Shown here one piece after another: positions 44,626-53,239 of a stretch of DNA of 64,000 nucleotides. Each line of letters begins with the position of its first letter. Position 1 is the stretch's first letter. The translations under genes were made by a program, and so were the position numbers. The notes under the pieces are model-generated. The model saw only the letters and a program-made list of their open reading frames with translations. It had not been told where the DNA came from and made no database searches. Origin of the DNA: Hyphomicrobiales bacterium (GTDB lineage Bacteria > Pseudomonadota > Alphaproteobacteria > Rhizobiales > Xanthobacteraceae); contig JACPOA010000012.1 of assembly GCA_016185205.1 (NCBI GenBank), positions 1-64,000 of the forward strand, in the 5' to 3' direction.

Positions 44626-44712
44626 GTAGCCCGCATGGAGCGAAGCGCAATGCGGGGACGACCGTTCTGCCCGAATCGTGATCCCGGATTTCGCTTCGCT
44701 CATCCGGGCTAC
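44626..44712. repeat. Palindromic repeat (GTAGCCCG family) upstream of the TA module
   Basis: GTAGCCCGCATGGAGCGAAG pairs with CTTCGCTCATCCGGGCTAC across an inserted inner hairpin. This kind of repeat is widespread in proteobacteria. It separates the toxin-antitoxin operon from parB. Confidence 0.8.
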
Positions 44713-44783
44713 GCTTGCTGTTTCTCCCCATATTATATCGGAGACCTTAAACGTCCGCTCTGGAGCAATATTAGACGCGCGCG

Positions 44784-45653
44784 TCACTTCCTATCCAACT
44801 TCCGCAACACCGCATCGAGCTGATCCAAATCGCGATACTTGATATGCAGCGTGCCGCCGCCGTCGGCGCGATGATCGACCGCCACCTCGAGCCCAAGCGC
44901 ATCGGACAGCCGCCGCTCCAGCGCTTTGGTGTCGGCGTCCTTGGCGCGTGAAGTGCCGAGCACGTCGCGCGCCTGGCGCGCGCCGTCCTGGCGCGCCATG
45001 GTTTCGACCTGCCGCACGTTGAGGCCGCGCTTGATGATGTCGTGCGCGATCTCGAGCGCGTTGGGCTGGCCCACGAGTTGCCGCGCGTGGCCGGCCGAAA
45101 GCTGGCCCGACGCGATCAGCGCCTTCACCGGCTCCGACAGCTTCAACAGCCGCAGCATGTTGGCGACATGGCTGCGGCTCTTGCCGACGATCTGCGCCAC
45201 GTCGTCCTGGCTGTGATTGAATTCTTCCATCAGCGCCAGATAGCCGGAGGCCTCCTCGATCGGATTCAAATCGGAGCGCTGCACATTCTCGATGATGGCG
45301 AATTCGAGCGCCTGCGCGTCGGTCGCCTCGATCAGCGCGATCGGCACGTCGTGCAGGCCGGCGCGCTGCGCCGCGCGCCAGCGCCGCTCGCCGGCGATGA
45401 TCTCGAAGCGCTCCTCCTTGCCGTGCACCGGGCGCACCACGATCGGCTGGATGATGCCGCGCTCCTTGATCGAGGCGGCGAGTTCGTTGAGTTCGCTGTC
45501 GGTGAAATTGCGCCGCGGGTTGCGCGGATTGGCGGTGAGGTTTTCGATCGGCGCGCGCCGCGGCTTGCGCGCGGCGTCGCCGCCTTGCGTCTCCTCGCCG
45601 ACGTCGCCCATCAACGCGGCCAGGCCGCGCCCCAATCGCGAGTGATCCGCCAT
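44784..45653 (-). CDS. parB: Chromosome-partitioning protein ParB
   Basis: A 289-residue ParB. N-terminal LGRGLAALMG (box for ParA contact), CTP-binding G88-E-R-R-W-R-A94 and ENVQRSDLNPIEEA, central HTH (TQD-like SQDDVAQIVGKSRSHVANMLRLL) that binds parS, and a C-terminal dimerisation domain. Two perfect parS sites are near (47370-47385, 49362-49377). ParB loads as a CTP-dependent clamp and ParA moves the origin domain. The ATG at 45653 is chosen by homology. Confidence 0.96.
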   Translation of the reverse strand: MADHSRLGRGLAALMGDVGEETQGGDAARKPRRAPIENLTANPRNPRRNFTDSELNELAASIKERGIIQPIVVRPVHGKEERFEIIAGERRWRAAQRAGLHDVPIALIEATDAQALEFAIIENVQRSDLNPIEEASGYLALMEEFNHSQDDVAQIVGKSRSHVANMLRLLKLSEPVKALIASGQLSAGHARQLVGQPNALEIAHDIIKRGLNVRQVETMARQDGARQARDVLGTSRAKDADTKALERRLSDALGLEVAVDHRADGGGTLHIKYRDLDQLDAVLRKLDRK

Positions 45654-45717
45654 CGCCGCCGCTCCCGAACTTCTCGACACGCCTGCCTCTTTGTTAATTC
45701 CGGTTTGTTTTCTTCTT

Positions 45718-45824
45718 GTCATTGCCGGGCGAAAGGTGCGAAGCGCCGTCTTTACACCCTAAGTCCCGGCAATCCATCGTCTTACGAAAAAGTTGGATGC
45801 GCGGGTCAAGCCCGCGCATGACGG
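45718..45824. repeat. Palindromic repeat between parA and parB
   Basis: GTCATTGCCGGGC at the left and GGATGCGCGGG...CCCGCGCATGAC at the right; a strong hairpin GCGCGGGTCAAGCCCGCGC lies near 45799-45818. parA and parB are usually closely spaced, so this roughly 180-bp repeat-filled gap is unusual and could reduce read-through from parA to parB. Confidence 0.75.
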
Positions 45825-45834
45825 CTGTGGCTGC

Positions 45835-46704
45835 TCAACTCGCCTTCAATTCCTTCTCGCGCTGGATGATCTCGGTGGCCAGCCGCAGATAGGCTTCGCT
45901 GCCGACACATTTGAGATCGTAGACCAGCACCGGCTTGCCGTAGGACGGCGCTTCCGAGATGCGCACGTTGCGCGGAATCACCGTGTCGTAGACCTTGCGG
46001 CCCATGAACTGGCGCACGTCGGCCACCACCTGGTTGGCGAGATTGTTGCGCGAGTCGTACATCGTCAACACGATGCCGTGGATGGTGAGGTTCGGATTGA
46101 GCGTCTTCTTGACCTCGTCGACCGTCTTCAACAGTTGCGACAAACCTTCGAGCGCGAAGAATTCGCATTGCAGCGGCACCAGGATCGAATCGGCCGCCGC
46201 CATGGCGTTGACCGTGATCAGATTGAGCGAGGGCGGGCAGTCGACCAGCACGTAAGTGAAATCGTAACTGCGCGGACCGCTGTTGATGTTGGCGAGCGCC
46301 GTGCGCAACCGATAAGCGCGGTCGCGTGCCTGGCCGATCTCGAGCTCGAGGCCGGAGAGGTCCATGGTCGAGGGCGCGATATAGAGCTGCGGCACCGCCG
46401 TCGGCACCACCGCCTCGCGCATCGGCGCCACGCCGGTGAGCACGTCATAGGTCGAAGTGCGGCGCGATTTGCGTTCGATGCCGAGCCCGGTCGAGGCGTT
46501 GCCTTGCGGATCGAGGTCGACGATCAGCACGTGCTCGCCGATGGCCGCTAAGGCAGTGCCGAGATTGATGGCGGTCGTGGTCTTGCCGACGCCGCCCTTC
46601 TGGTTGGCGATCGCCAGCACGCGCGGACGTTGGCCGTCGGGCCGCGCCGTCGTCTTGCCGAACGGGACGACCTGCGGGGGGTGGTCGGTGGGAATATCGG
46701 TCAT
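45835..46704 (-). CDS. parA: Chromosome-partitioning ATPase ParA
   Basis: A 289-residue deviant-Walker ATPase: KGGVGKTT at residues 36-43, Walker A' and the acidic VDLDPQGNAS, and the switch region with DCPPSLNLITVNA. It partners ParB for chromosome segregation. Start ATG 46704 gives a 28-residue unstructured leader before the NQKGGVGKTT domain, normal for alphaproteobacteria. It precedes parB on the same strand. Confidence 0.96.
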   Translation of the reverse strand: MTDIPTDHPPQVVPFGKTTARPDGQRPRVLAIANQKGGVGKTTTAINLGTALAAIGEHVLIVDLDPQGNASTGLGIERKSRRTSTYDVLTGVAPMREAVVPTAVPQLYIAPSTMDLSGLELEIGQARDRAYRLRTALANINSGPRSYDFTYVLVDCPPSLNLITVNAMAAADSILVPLQCEFFALEGLSQLLKTVDEVKKTLNPNLTIHGIVLTMYDSRNNLANQVVADVRQFMGRKVYDTVIPRNVRISEAPSYGKPVLVYDLKCVGSEAYLRLATEIIQREKELKAS

Positions 46705-46763
46705 GAGAACAGCATCCAATCGGTTGCTCGGCGGCCCGGCGGGGGTGCTCGCGGGCGAGCAAG

Positions 46764-47450
46764 TCATGCTCGGCGGCGAGCTTTGGCCCTTCTAAGAGGC
46801 ATAAGAGCGCGAATGACGACGATACAGCCCTGTGGGCTGGTCTTGCTGGGTACTTTCGAGGCCTCGATAGTCCAATATTTAGCGGCTTCGGTCAATTCAG
46901 CCTCTACATCTTGTCCCTTGGGGAATACGGCGACCGCGCCGCGCGCAATCAAAGGAAACGCCTGATCGCACAGTGTTTTCAACGGGGATAAGGCCCTGGC
47001 GGTCACCACCTCCACCTTATCCCCGCAACTGTCCCCAAAATTCTCCGCCCGGATATGGTGGACCAGCGCCGGCACGCCGGTGACTTGCACCGCCTCGCGC
47101 AGGAAGTTCACTTTTTTCCCAACGCTTTCAACCAGATGCACCATGGCGCCGGGTTGGTCGGCGAGCGCGCAGGCGATCGGAAGGCCGGGAAATCCGGCGC
47201 CCGAACCGAAGTCGGCCCAGATTTTTGCGCCGGCCGGCGCGCAGTCCAAAAGCTGCAGCGAATCGGCGACGTGCCGCGTCCAAATTGTCGGAATCGTCGA
47301 GGGGCCGATCAGATTCTGCCGCTGCTGTCGGAGCAGCAGCAGATCGACGAACAGCTCCAGGCGCCGCAATGTTTCACGTGAAACAGGCGTCAGCGCGAGC
47401 GCACGCGCTTTGTCGGCGGGATCGACGGCGCCCTGCCCGCGCGTGTTCAC
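46764..47450 (-). CDS. rsmG: 16S rRNA m7G527 methyltransferase RsmG (GidB)
   Basis: A 228-residue SAM-dependent methyltransferase. [17 protein letters not shown] is motif [17 protein letters not shown] is the RsmG signature. It starts at GTG 47450, whose GTGA overlaps the mnmG stop, so the two are translationally coupled. Residues PVSRETL near 22-28 are encoded by a perfect 16-bp parS site (47370-47385), which therefore does double duty as coding sequence. Confidence 0.93.
   Translation of the reverse strand: MNTRGQGAVDPADKARALALTPVSRETLRRLELFVDLLLLRQQRQNLIGPSTIPTIWTRHVADSLQLLDCAPAGAKIWADFGSGAGFPGLPIACALADQPGAMVHLVESVGKKVNFLREAVQVTGVPALVHHIRAENFGDSCGDKVEVVTARALSPLKTLCDQAFPLIARGAVAVFPKGQDVEAELTEAAKYWTIEASKVPSKTSPQGCIVVIRALMPLRRAKARRRA
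47370..47385. promoter_or_regulatory. parS site 1 (inside rsmG)
   Basis: Perfect 16-bp palindrome TGTTTCACGTGAAACA, the consensus parS bound by ParB in most bacteria. It is embedded in the rsmG coding sequence, 2-3 kb from parB. Confidence 0.95.
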
Positions 47451-49306
47451 GCGCGTTTGCGCCCGCGCCGCACATGCGCGACCAGCAAGGTCAGCGCCGC
47501 CGGCGTCATGCCGTCGATCTTGCTGGCGTGACCGATGGTGCGCGGCCGATGCGTCTGCAATTTTTGTTTGGCTTCGTTCGACAGACCCGGCAGCGCGGCG
47601 TAATCGAAATCGTCCGGCAGCGCGAAACTTTCATCGCGCCGATAGGCCGCGACATCGGCCGCCTGGCGCGACAGATAGACATGGTATTTCGCATCGATCT
47701 CGATCTGCTCGGCGATTTTCGGCGCAAGCTCGCCGAAGCGCGGCCAGATCTTCGCGAGATCCGTCATCGCAATGTTCGGATACGACAACATCTCAAACGC
47801 CGTGCGCCGCTGACCATCTTTGTTCAGCGTGACGCCGTGGCGCTCGGCTTCTTTCGGCGTGAGCGAAACCGAATCCGCAAACTCGCGCGCGGCTTTCAGC
47901 GCCGATGATTTTTTGCCGTACACGCGCGCACGCTCGCTGCCGACGCAGCCGATCGCGATGCCCTTGTCGGTCAGACGCTGATCGGCATTGTCGGCGCGCA
48001 GCTTCAGCCGATACTCCGCGCGCGACGTGAACATGCGGTACGGCTCGGCAACGCCGCGCGTCACCAGGTCGTCGATCATCACGCCGAGATAGGCTTCGGC
48101 GCGATCGAAGGTGATTTCTTTTCCATCGCCCGCAAGTGACGCCGCGTTGAGACCTGCAAGAAGTCCCTGTGCCGCAGCCTCTTCGTAGCCTGTGGTGCCG
48201 TTGATCTGGCCGGCTAAAAACAATCCGCGCAGACGTTTTGTTTCGAGTGTCGGATTCAATTCGCGCGGATCGACGTAATCATATTCGATGGCGTAACCGG
48301 GCCGAATGAATTTCGCTTTCTGCAAACCTGGAATCGTCGCGACCAGCGCGTGCTGAACATCTTCCGGCAGCGAAGTTGAAATTCCATTCGGATAGACGGT
48401 CGGATCGTCGAGACCTTCCGGCTCCAGAAATATCTGATGTCCGTCGCGTTCGCCGAACTTGACGATCTTGTCTTCGATCGACGGACAATAGCGCGGGCCC
48501 GTGCTCGCGATTTGTCCGGAATACATCGGCGAGCGATGCACGTTGGCGCGGATGATCGCATGCGTGGCAGCAACCGTGCGCGTGATGCCGCACTGGATTT
48601 GCGGCGTCGTGATGCGTGTCGTGAGCATCGAGAACGGCTCCGGCACATCGTCGCCGGGCTGCATCTCAAGCGCCGACCAATCGATCGTGCGGCCATCGAG
48701 CCGCGGCGGCGTTCCCGTTTTCAAACGGCCGAGCGTGAAGCCGAACGTTTCCAACGTTCGCGACAGTCCCGTCGATGGCGCTTCGCCGACGCGGCCGGCG
48801 GGAATTTGTTTTTCGCCGATATGGATAAGGCCGCGTAAAAACGTGCCGGTCGTGAGCACCACGGCGCCGCAGGAAATCTCGCGCCCGTCGGCGAATTTCA
48901 CCCCGCGGACGCGGCCGTTTTCGACGACCAGGTCGTCTGCCTCGCCCGCGATCACTTCGAGATGGGGCGTGGCGCGGATCGCCGCTTGCATCGCCGCCGC
49001 ATAGAGCTTGCGATCGGCCTGCGCGCGCGGACCGCGCACGGCCGGGCCTTTGCGGCGGTTCAAAACGCGGAATTGGATGCCGCCCTGGTCGGCGACCCGG
49101 CCCATCAGGCCGTCCAAAGCGTCGATTTCGCGCACCAGATGGCCCTTGCCGAGGCCGCCGATGGCCGGATTGCACGACATGGCGCCAACGGTGGGGAATC
49201 GATGCGTCACCAGCGCCGTTTTGGCGCCGGCACGGGCGGCGGCGGCGGCGGCCTCACAGCCGGCATGGCCGCCGCCAATCACGACAACGTCGAATTGCGT
49301 GCGCAT
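47447..49306 (-). CDS. mnmG: tRNA uridine-5-carboxymethylaminomethyl modification enzyme MnmG
   Basis: A 619-residue FAD- and NADH-dependent enzyme acting with MnmE at U34 of tRNAs. FAD-binding [11 protein letters not shown] starts at residue 10; [25 protein letters not shown] follows; the C-terminal domain is complete. Length is normal. ATG 49306 is used. The stop TGA overlaps the rsmG start. The two parS sites flank the gene. Confidence 0.96.
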   Translation of the reverse strand: MRTQFDVVVIGGGHAGCEAAAAAARAGAKTALVTHRFPTVGAMSCNPAIGGLGKGHLVREIDALDGLMGRVADQGGIQFRVLNRRKGPAVRGPRAQADRKLYAAAMQAAIRATPHLEVIAGEADDLVVENGRVRGVKFADGREISCGAVVLTTGTFLRGLIHIGEKQIPAGRVGEAPSTGLSRTLETFGFTLGRLKTGTPPRLDGRTIDWSALEMQPGDDVPEPFSMLTTRITTPQIQCGITRTVAATHAIIRANVHRSPMYSGQIASTGPRYCPSIEDKIVKFGERDGHQIFLEPEGLDDPTVYPNGISTSLPEDVQHALVATIPGLQKAKFIRPGYAIEYDYVDPRELNPTLETKRLRGLFLAGQINGTTGYEEAAAQGLLAGLNAASLAGDGKEITFDRAEAYLGVMIDDLVTRGVAEPYRMFTSRAEYRLKLRADNADQRLTDKGIAIGCVGSERARVYGKKSSALKAAREFADSVSLTPKEAERHGVTLNKDGQRRTAFEMLSYPNIAMTDLAKIWPRFGELAPKIAEQIEIDAKYHVYLSRQAADVAAYRRDESFALPDDFDYAALPGLSNEAKQKLQTHRPRTIGHASKIDGMTPAALTLLVAHVRRGRKRA

Positions 49307-49361
49307 GGCGGCGTTGTAGCGGAGGCGCGGGAAGGGGTCAAAAAATCGCGGTTTCCAGGAA

Positions 49362-49377
49362 TGTTTCACGTGAAACA
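49362..49377. promoter_or_regulatory. parS site 2 (upstream of mnmG)
   Basis: Second perfect TGTTTCACGTGAAACA palindrome, lying between mnmE and mnmG, about 2 kb from the first. Two perfect parS sites so close to parAB show that this is the centromere-like origin-proximal region. Confidence 0.95.
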
Positions 49378-49416
49378 TGACCGAAAACGGTGAAAGGATA
49401 CCGTATAGGTTCAGGC

Positions 49417-51000
49417 CTACTTCCCGATGCAAAAGTCGCGGAAGATCACGTCCAGGATATCCTCGACATCGACCCGGCCGGTCAGGCGGCCGAGCGCGCG
49501 GGCGGCGATGCGCAACTCTTCGGCCAGCAGGTCCTCGCGTCCGGCGACCTCGCCGCTCTGCGCCCGCCGCAGGGCGGCCAGCGTCTCCTCCAGCGCGCGG
49601 CGGTGGCGCTCCCGCGTCACCAGCGCCGATTCGGCCCCGGCCATGAAGTTGTCGGCATAGCCGGCCAGAGCCGCTAGCAACTGGTCAAAGCCCTCGCCTG
49701 TTGTCGCAGAAAGAGTGAATTCAACTTCATTACTAGTGAACTGGTGTTCAATCTTATGTGCTAACTCTCTGTTAACAATAGGTTTTAACGCTTCATTAGA
49801 TCGTACTATAGGTTCACTTTTATACTTGAATTGTAATATCGATTCACTACTTGTGGAGGCGGCTAAAAGGTCGATTTTGTTGCGAACCAGCCAGGTTGGC
49901 GGCTGGTCCGTCGTAACGGAGGCGACCGGGGCGGGCGAGGGGGGCGGTACCATCTCGACAGCCGGCAAGAGGTCGCGCGAGGCGGGCGCGGCGGCAGCGC
50001 CCGGTCTGCTATCGCCGTCATTGCGGGGCGCAGTCGCAGCCCGCGAACCCGGAATGACGGCGGCCGCCTCCGGCCCGCTCGCATCCACCACCCACAGCAC
50101 CAGGTCGGCGCCGGCCGCGCGTTCGCGCGCGCGCCGCACGCCTTCCAGCTCGACCGGATCGTCGGTTTCCCGAATGCCGGCGGTGTCGAGCAGCGTCACC
50201 GGCAGGCCGCCGAGATCGAGATGCACCTCGATTACGTCGCGCGTGGTGCCGGCATAAGGCGACACGATCGCCGCCTCGCGCCGGGCGATGCGATTGAGCA
50301 GCGTCGACTTGCCGGCATTGGGCGGGCCGGCGATCGCCACCACCAGGCCTTCGCGCAGCCGCTCGCCGCGCCCGCCGTCGGCCAGCGCAGCGGCGATCTC
50401 GTCCGCCAGCTCGCGCGCCATCGTCAATGCCGGCGCCAGCAGATTTTCCGGCACATCGGCCTCGTCGGAAAAATCGATGCGGGCCTCGACCAGCGCGAGC
50501 GCCTGGATCAGCCGCTGCCGCCAGCTTTCCGCGCGACCACCGAGCAGGCCGTTCATCTGGCGAAACGCCTGCCGGCGCTGGCCCTGCGTTTCCGCCATCA
50601 CCAGGTCGGCAAGGCCCTCGACCGCGGTGAGATCGAGCTTGCCGTTCTCGAAGGCGCGGCGGGTGAACTCGCCGGCCTCGGCCGGCCGCAGGCCCTCGAC
50701 GCGGGAGAGCGCGGCGAGGGTGGCGGCGATCACCGCGCGCCCGCCATGCAGCTGCAGCTCGGCCACGTCCTCGCCGGTCTCGCTATGCGGCGCCGGAAAC
50801 CACAGCACCAGCGCCTCGTCGATGATGTCTGCTGTGCGTGGATCGCGCAGGCGGGCGAGGCCTGCTTTGCGCGGCTCGGGGATTTTGACGCCCAGGCTGA
50901 TGAGCGCCGCGCCGGCACGCGGCCCGGAAATGCGCACCACGGCAATCGCCGCCGGCCCGCGGCCGGAGGAGAGGGCGAAGATGGTGGGGTGCTGGGGCAT
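49417..51000 (-). CDS. mnmE: tRNA modification GTPase MnmE with two insertions in its G domain
   Basis: A 527-residue MnmE, well above the usual 440-460. N-terminal THF domain, then G1 GPPNAGKS (226-233), G3 DTAG (272-275), G4 NKID (374-377), and the terminal F-C-I-G-K with Cys524. Two extra segments are seen in the G domain: residues about 311-366 (partly a 44-bp palindromic repeat, coding [16 protein letters not shown]) between G3 and G4, and residues about 380-427, AT-rich, between G4 and G5 (SAT, 431-433). All G motifs remain intact and in frame, so it should still hydrolyse GTP and modify tRNA U34 with MnmG. The first 82 bp region of its 5' end is duplicated at 51752-51833. Confidence 0.94.
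   Translation of the reverse strand: MPQHPTIFALSSGRGPAAIAVVRISGPRAGAALISLGVKIPEPRKAGLARLRDPRTADIIDEALVLWFPAPHSETGEDVAELQLHGGRAVIAATLAALSRVEGLRPAEAGEFTRRAFENGKLDLTAVEGLADLVMAETQGQRRQAFRQMNGLLGGRAESWRQRLIQALALVEARIDFSDEADVPENLLAPALTMARELADEIAAALADGGRGERLREGLVVAIAGPPNAGKSTLLNRIARREAAIVSPYAGTTRDVIEVHLDLGGLPVTLLDTAGIRETDDPVELEGVRRARERAAGADLVLWVVDASGPEAAAVIPGSRAATAPRNDGDSRPGAAAAPASRDLLPAVEMVPPPSPAPVASVTTDQPPTWLVRNKIDLLAASTSSESILQFKYKSEPIVRSNEALKPIVNRELAHKIEHQFTSNEVEFTLSATTGEGFDQLLAALAGYADNFMAGAESALVTRERHRRALEETLAALRRAQSGEVAGREDLLAEELRIAARALGRLTGRVDVEDILDVIFRDFCIGK
49711..49850. other. AT-rich in-frame insert within mnmE
   Basis: These 140 bases contain 45 G/C by hand count (32%) while the surrounding gene is about two-thirds GC. 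The reverse-strand frame is open and encodes [14 protein letters not shown]... to ...[10 protein letters not shown], a Lys/Glu/Ile/Asn-rich stretch absent from the usual MnmE plan. Repeats of AGTGAA/AATGAA motifs and two similar segments (SEPIV, LKPIV) are visible. Confidence 0.85.
50016..50059. repeat. 44-bp palindromic repeat inside mnmE
   Basis: CGTCATTGCGGG / CCCGGAATGACG ends and the same length as the intergenic copy at 31279-31322. Translated on the mnmE strand it yields [14 protein letters not shown], between G3 and G4 of the GTPase domain. Confidence 0.9.
50908..50989. repeat. 82-bp direct repeat, copy 1 (5' part of mnmE)
   Basis: Part of the intact mnmE gene (codons about 5-31). 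It is matched at 51752-51833 with a single mismatch (A at 50917, G at 51761). An 11-bp match GGTCAAGGACC also follows both copies at similar distance (51032 and 51880). Confidence 0.93.
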
Positions 51001-51102
51001 TGCAGCGCAGGTGAGCGCCGAGGGGAGGGCGGGTCAAGGACCAAGAAATCGGATGGATTCCTTGTATTGCACCATTGCCGTGCGCGTATTACACTGCCGG
51101 TC

Positions 51103-51360
51103 ATGAAAACGCTCACCGTCCGTCTGCCCGAGCCGCTGGTCGCCCAGATCGAGGCCGAATCGCGCTCGCGCCAGATTTCCAAGTCCGACGTCGTGCGCGA
51201 GCGACTGGCCCGCGCCGCATCGACGGACCGGAAACTTCCGCCCACGTATGAGGCCATTGCGGATCTGATCGGTGCCATCGATGGTTTGCCGCCCGATTTG
51301 GGCGCACGCAAGAAGCATTATTTGAGAGTCATGGGCTATGGCCGCAAGCGTCATCGTTGA
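51103..51360 (+). CDS. Ribbon-helix-helix antitoxin of a PIN-toxin module
   Basis: An 85-residue protein whose N-terminus TLTVRLPEPLVAQIEAESRSRQISKSDVVRERLARA is a CopG/RHH DNA-binding domain. The Pro/Gly-rich tail should bind the toxin. ATG 51103 follows GCCGGTC. It overlaps the PIN gene by 23 bp, as in VapBC operons. It is located between the two copies of an 82-bp mnmE-derived direct repeat. Confidence 0.82.
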   Translation: MKTLTVRLPEPLVAQIEAESRSRQISKSDVVRERLARAASTDRKLPPTYEAIADLIGAIDGLPPDLGARKKHYLRVMGYGRKRHR

Positions 51361-51751
51361 CGCAAGCTTTCTCGTCACACTGCACAGTCGCCGCGAAACG
51401 AATCACGGCTGGGCTGATCGTCAGGCGCGGCGGTATCCGCCCCCGTGGCATACCTGCGAGGCTGCGATCTCCGAAACTTTCTACTTGTTGGGAGCCGGCG
51501 ACGGTGCATCTGTATTCGCGGCGCTCCTGCAGCGCGGCGTTGTCGCCGCCTCTTTTCATTTTGCCGACTCGGCCGAGCCGGTTCTTGCCTTGATGGCGAA
51601 ATATGCCGATGTCCCCATGAGCTTTGCCGACGCGTGCCTCGTACGCATGACCGAACTATTGCCTGAGCCAATCCTGCTCACAACGGACACCGATTTCCGA
51701 GTCTACCGTCGCCACAGCCGCCGCACCGTTCCCTGCGTTCTCCCTTCGTAA
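51338..51751 (+). CDS. PIN-domain toxin (VapC-like)
   Basis: A 137-residue PIN-domain ribonuclease-like protein. Acidic site residues: D8 in VIVDAS, E46 in AAISETFYL, D98 in MSFADACLVRM, and D117/D119 in LLTTDTDF. It overlaps the upstream antitoxin gene. VapC-type toxins cleave tRNA or rRNA. This pair lies immediately upstream of mnmE on the opposite strand, bounded by direct repeats, consistent with insertion. Confidence 0.85.
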   Translation: MAASVIVDASFLVTLHSRRETNHGWADRQARRYPPPWHTCEAAISETFYLLGAGDGASVFAALLQRGVVAASFHFADSAEPVLALMAKYADVPMSFADACLVRMTELLPEPILLTTDTDFRVYRRHSRRTVPCVLPS

Positions 51752-51833
51752 CGCGCCGGCGCGCGGCCCGGAAATGCGCACCACGGCAATCGCCGCCGGC
51801 CCGCGGCCGGAGGAGAGGGCGAAGATGGTGGGG
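51752..51833. pseudogene. 82-bp duplicate fragment of the mnmE 5' end
   Basis: Copy 2 of the direct repeat; it contains mnmE codons about 5-31 without the start codon or the rest of the gene. It begins right after the PIN gene's stop codon. It is a truncated duplicate that most likely records the insertion of the toxin-antitoxin segment at the mnmE promoter-proximal end. Confidence 0.9.
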
Positions 51834-52050
51834 CGGGCGGGGGGTCATTACGAAGCAACGAAGCGTCGTAAAGACATTAGGTCAAGGACCTATAGAGAAC
51901 GGGCACCACAGCCAACATGGCGCGTCGCGATCGAGCTTTTCCGCAATCGTCGCAACTTAGCTACCGATAATCTATATTCGCGGGAGTGCTATTACCGAAC
52001 CGCACAAGCCTAAATCTCCCGGGCAAAGCCAATTTGGCAGGAGGAGTATT
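51834..52050. other. Non-coding gap before the DUF2806 gene
   Basis: No gene seen. The 3' part is AT-richer and holds TTAGCTACCGATAATCTATATT, a promoter-like stretch, then GGCAGGAGGAG as a strong ribosome-binding site for the following gene. Confidence 0.5.
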
Positions 52051-52908
52051 ATGAATAGCGAGTTGCCTTCCACAGTTGCGCAAAGCCTTGGTCCGGCCGC
52101 TGAAAAGCTTGCTGACACGGTGCGCCATGTTGTCGATCTTGTGGCTGGCTCAGATCGTATAATTGCCAAGGCACAAGCTCAGGCTCACGCTGAGTTAATT
52201 CTCGCCGAGGGTCGCGCTCAAAAACAGGACATTGAAGCGCGCGCTATAGACCGACTTCGGAAGCGGGAAGCTCGCCGCCAGAACAACATCGAGAGCATCA
52301 CAGTTAAGGCGCTCAAGGCGCTCCCTCCGCCAGAACAATTATCAGAACAGCCTGTAAGCGAAGACTGGACGTCACGTTTCTTTGAAGAATGCCAAGACAT
52401 CAGCGATGTTGAGATGCAGCAGATTTGGGCGCGCATACTCGCTGGCGAAGTTGCGCGGCCGGGCAGTTTTGCTCCCCACACTCTTAGCGTAGTACGCGAC
52501 CTCACCAAAAATGATGCAAATTTGTTTACGAAGGTGTGCGGATACGTCTGGCGCATTACAGACACCGAAACCATGCCAGTGATACATAGTATTGAAATGC
52601 CCGAGTTCGTTAATACAGATATCGACTTCGGGTCTCTAACGCATCTGACTACTATTGGACTGATAGAATACGATCACATAGCGGGATACGAAATCAAAAA
52701 ACCCGCAACTGAAATTGCGGTTTCGTATTTCGGTGCTGTCCATCAATTGAAATCTGATGGAGGGCAAGAACGACGACTAAGTCTTGGCCATGTCATCTTT
52801 ACTGCCGTGGGTAATGAGTTGCTTGGAATCTCAGGCGCACAGAAAAATGACGAGTATTGCAGGGCGACGCTCAACACCTGGAGCAAAGCTGGGTGGAAGG
52901 AAGCTTGA
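52051..52908 (+). CDS. DUF2806 family protein, lower GC
   Basis: A 285-residue protein. The N-terminal half is helical and charged (ARAIDRLRKREARRQNNIESITVKALKALP), and the centre carries VSEDWTSRFFEECQDISDVEMQQIWARILAGEVARPGSFAPHTLSVVRDLT, the DUF2806 signature. The C-terminal half is a mixed domain. Function is unknown; similar proteins often occur in accessory regions. The gene has visibly lower GC than the neighbours and strong GGAGGAG, suggesting recent acquisition. A role in defence or stress is only a possibility. Confidence 0.78.
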   Translation: MNSELPSTVAQSLGPAAEKLADTVRHVVDLVAGSDRIIAKAQAQAHAELILAEGRAQKQDIEARAIDRLRKREARRQNNIESITVKALKALPPPEQLSEQPVSEDWTSRFFEECQDISDVEMQQIWARILAGEVARPGSFAPHTLSVVRDLTKNDANLFTKVCGYVWRITDTETMPVIHSIEMPEFVNTDIDFGSLTHLTTIGLIEYDHIAGYEIKKPATEIAVSYFGAVHQLKSDGGQERRLSLGHVIFTAVGNELLGISGAQKNDEYCRATLNTWSKAGWKEA

Positions 52909-53239
52909 AGGTTTTGCTAATGTGCATCGTTCGCGCTGCTTCCAATAAATTACCATCCCGGAAACAGTTAAACGCTAGTCATTGCCGGGCTTGACCCGGC
53001 CATCCACGTCTTGCTTGTGATGTTGGAATAGAAAGACGTGGATGCCCACAACAAGTGCGGGCATGACGAGTGTGCCGCAAACGCAGGCGCGCTCCCTCTC
53101 CCCTGGGGGAGAGGGTTGGGGTGAGGGGGCAAGTGACTCTCGATAGGCTATAACCCCTCACCCGACGCGCTACGCGCGTCGACCTCTCCCCATGGGAGAG
53201 GTGAAGATAGTAGTATCCCGCCCTCACCGGAGAACCCTC
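52909..53239. repeat. Repeat-filled gap: two palindromic composites
   Basis: No gene. 52978-53068 is a copy of the TCATGCCCGGC-type repeat (GTCATTGCCGGGC...GCGGGCATGACG, with CATCCACGTCTT/AAGACGTGGATG inside). 53092-53213 is a two-hairpin element (CCTCTCCCC-tggg-GGAGAGG, and ACCTCTCCCCATGGGAGAGGT) joined by CGACGCGCTACGCGCGTCG, related to the double-hairpin element of ubiH. The ribosome-binding site of the next gene (CCGGAGA) lies after it. Confidence 0.8.
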
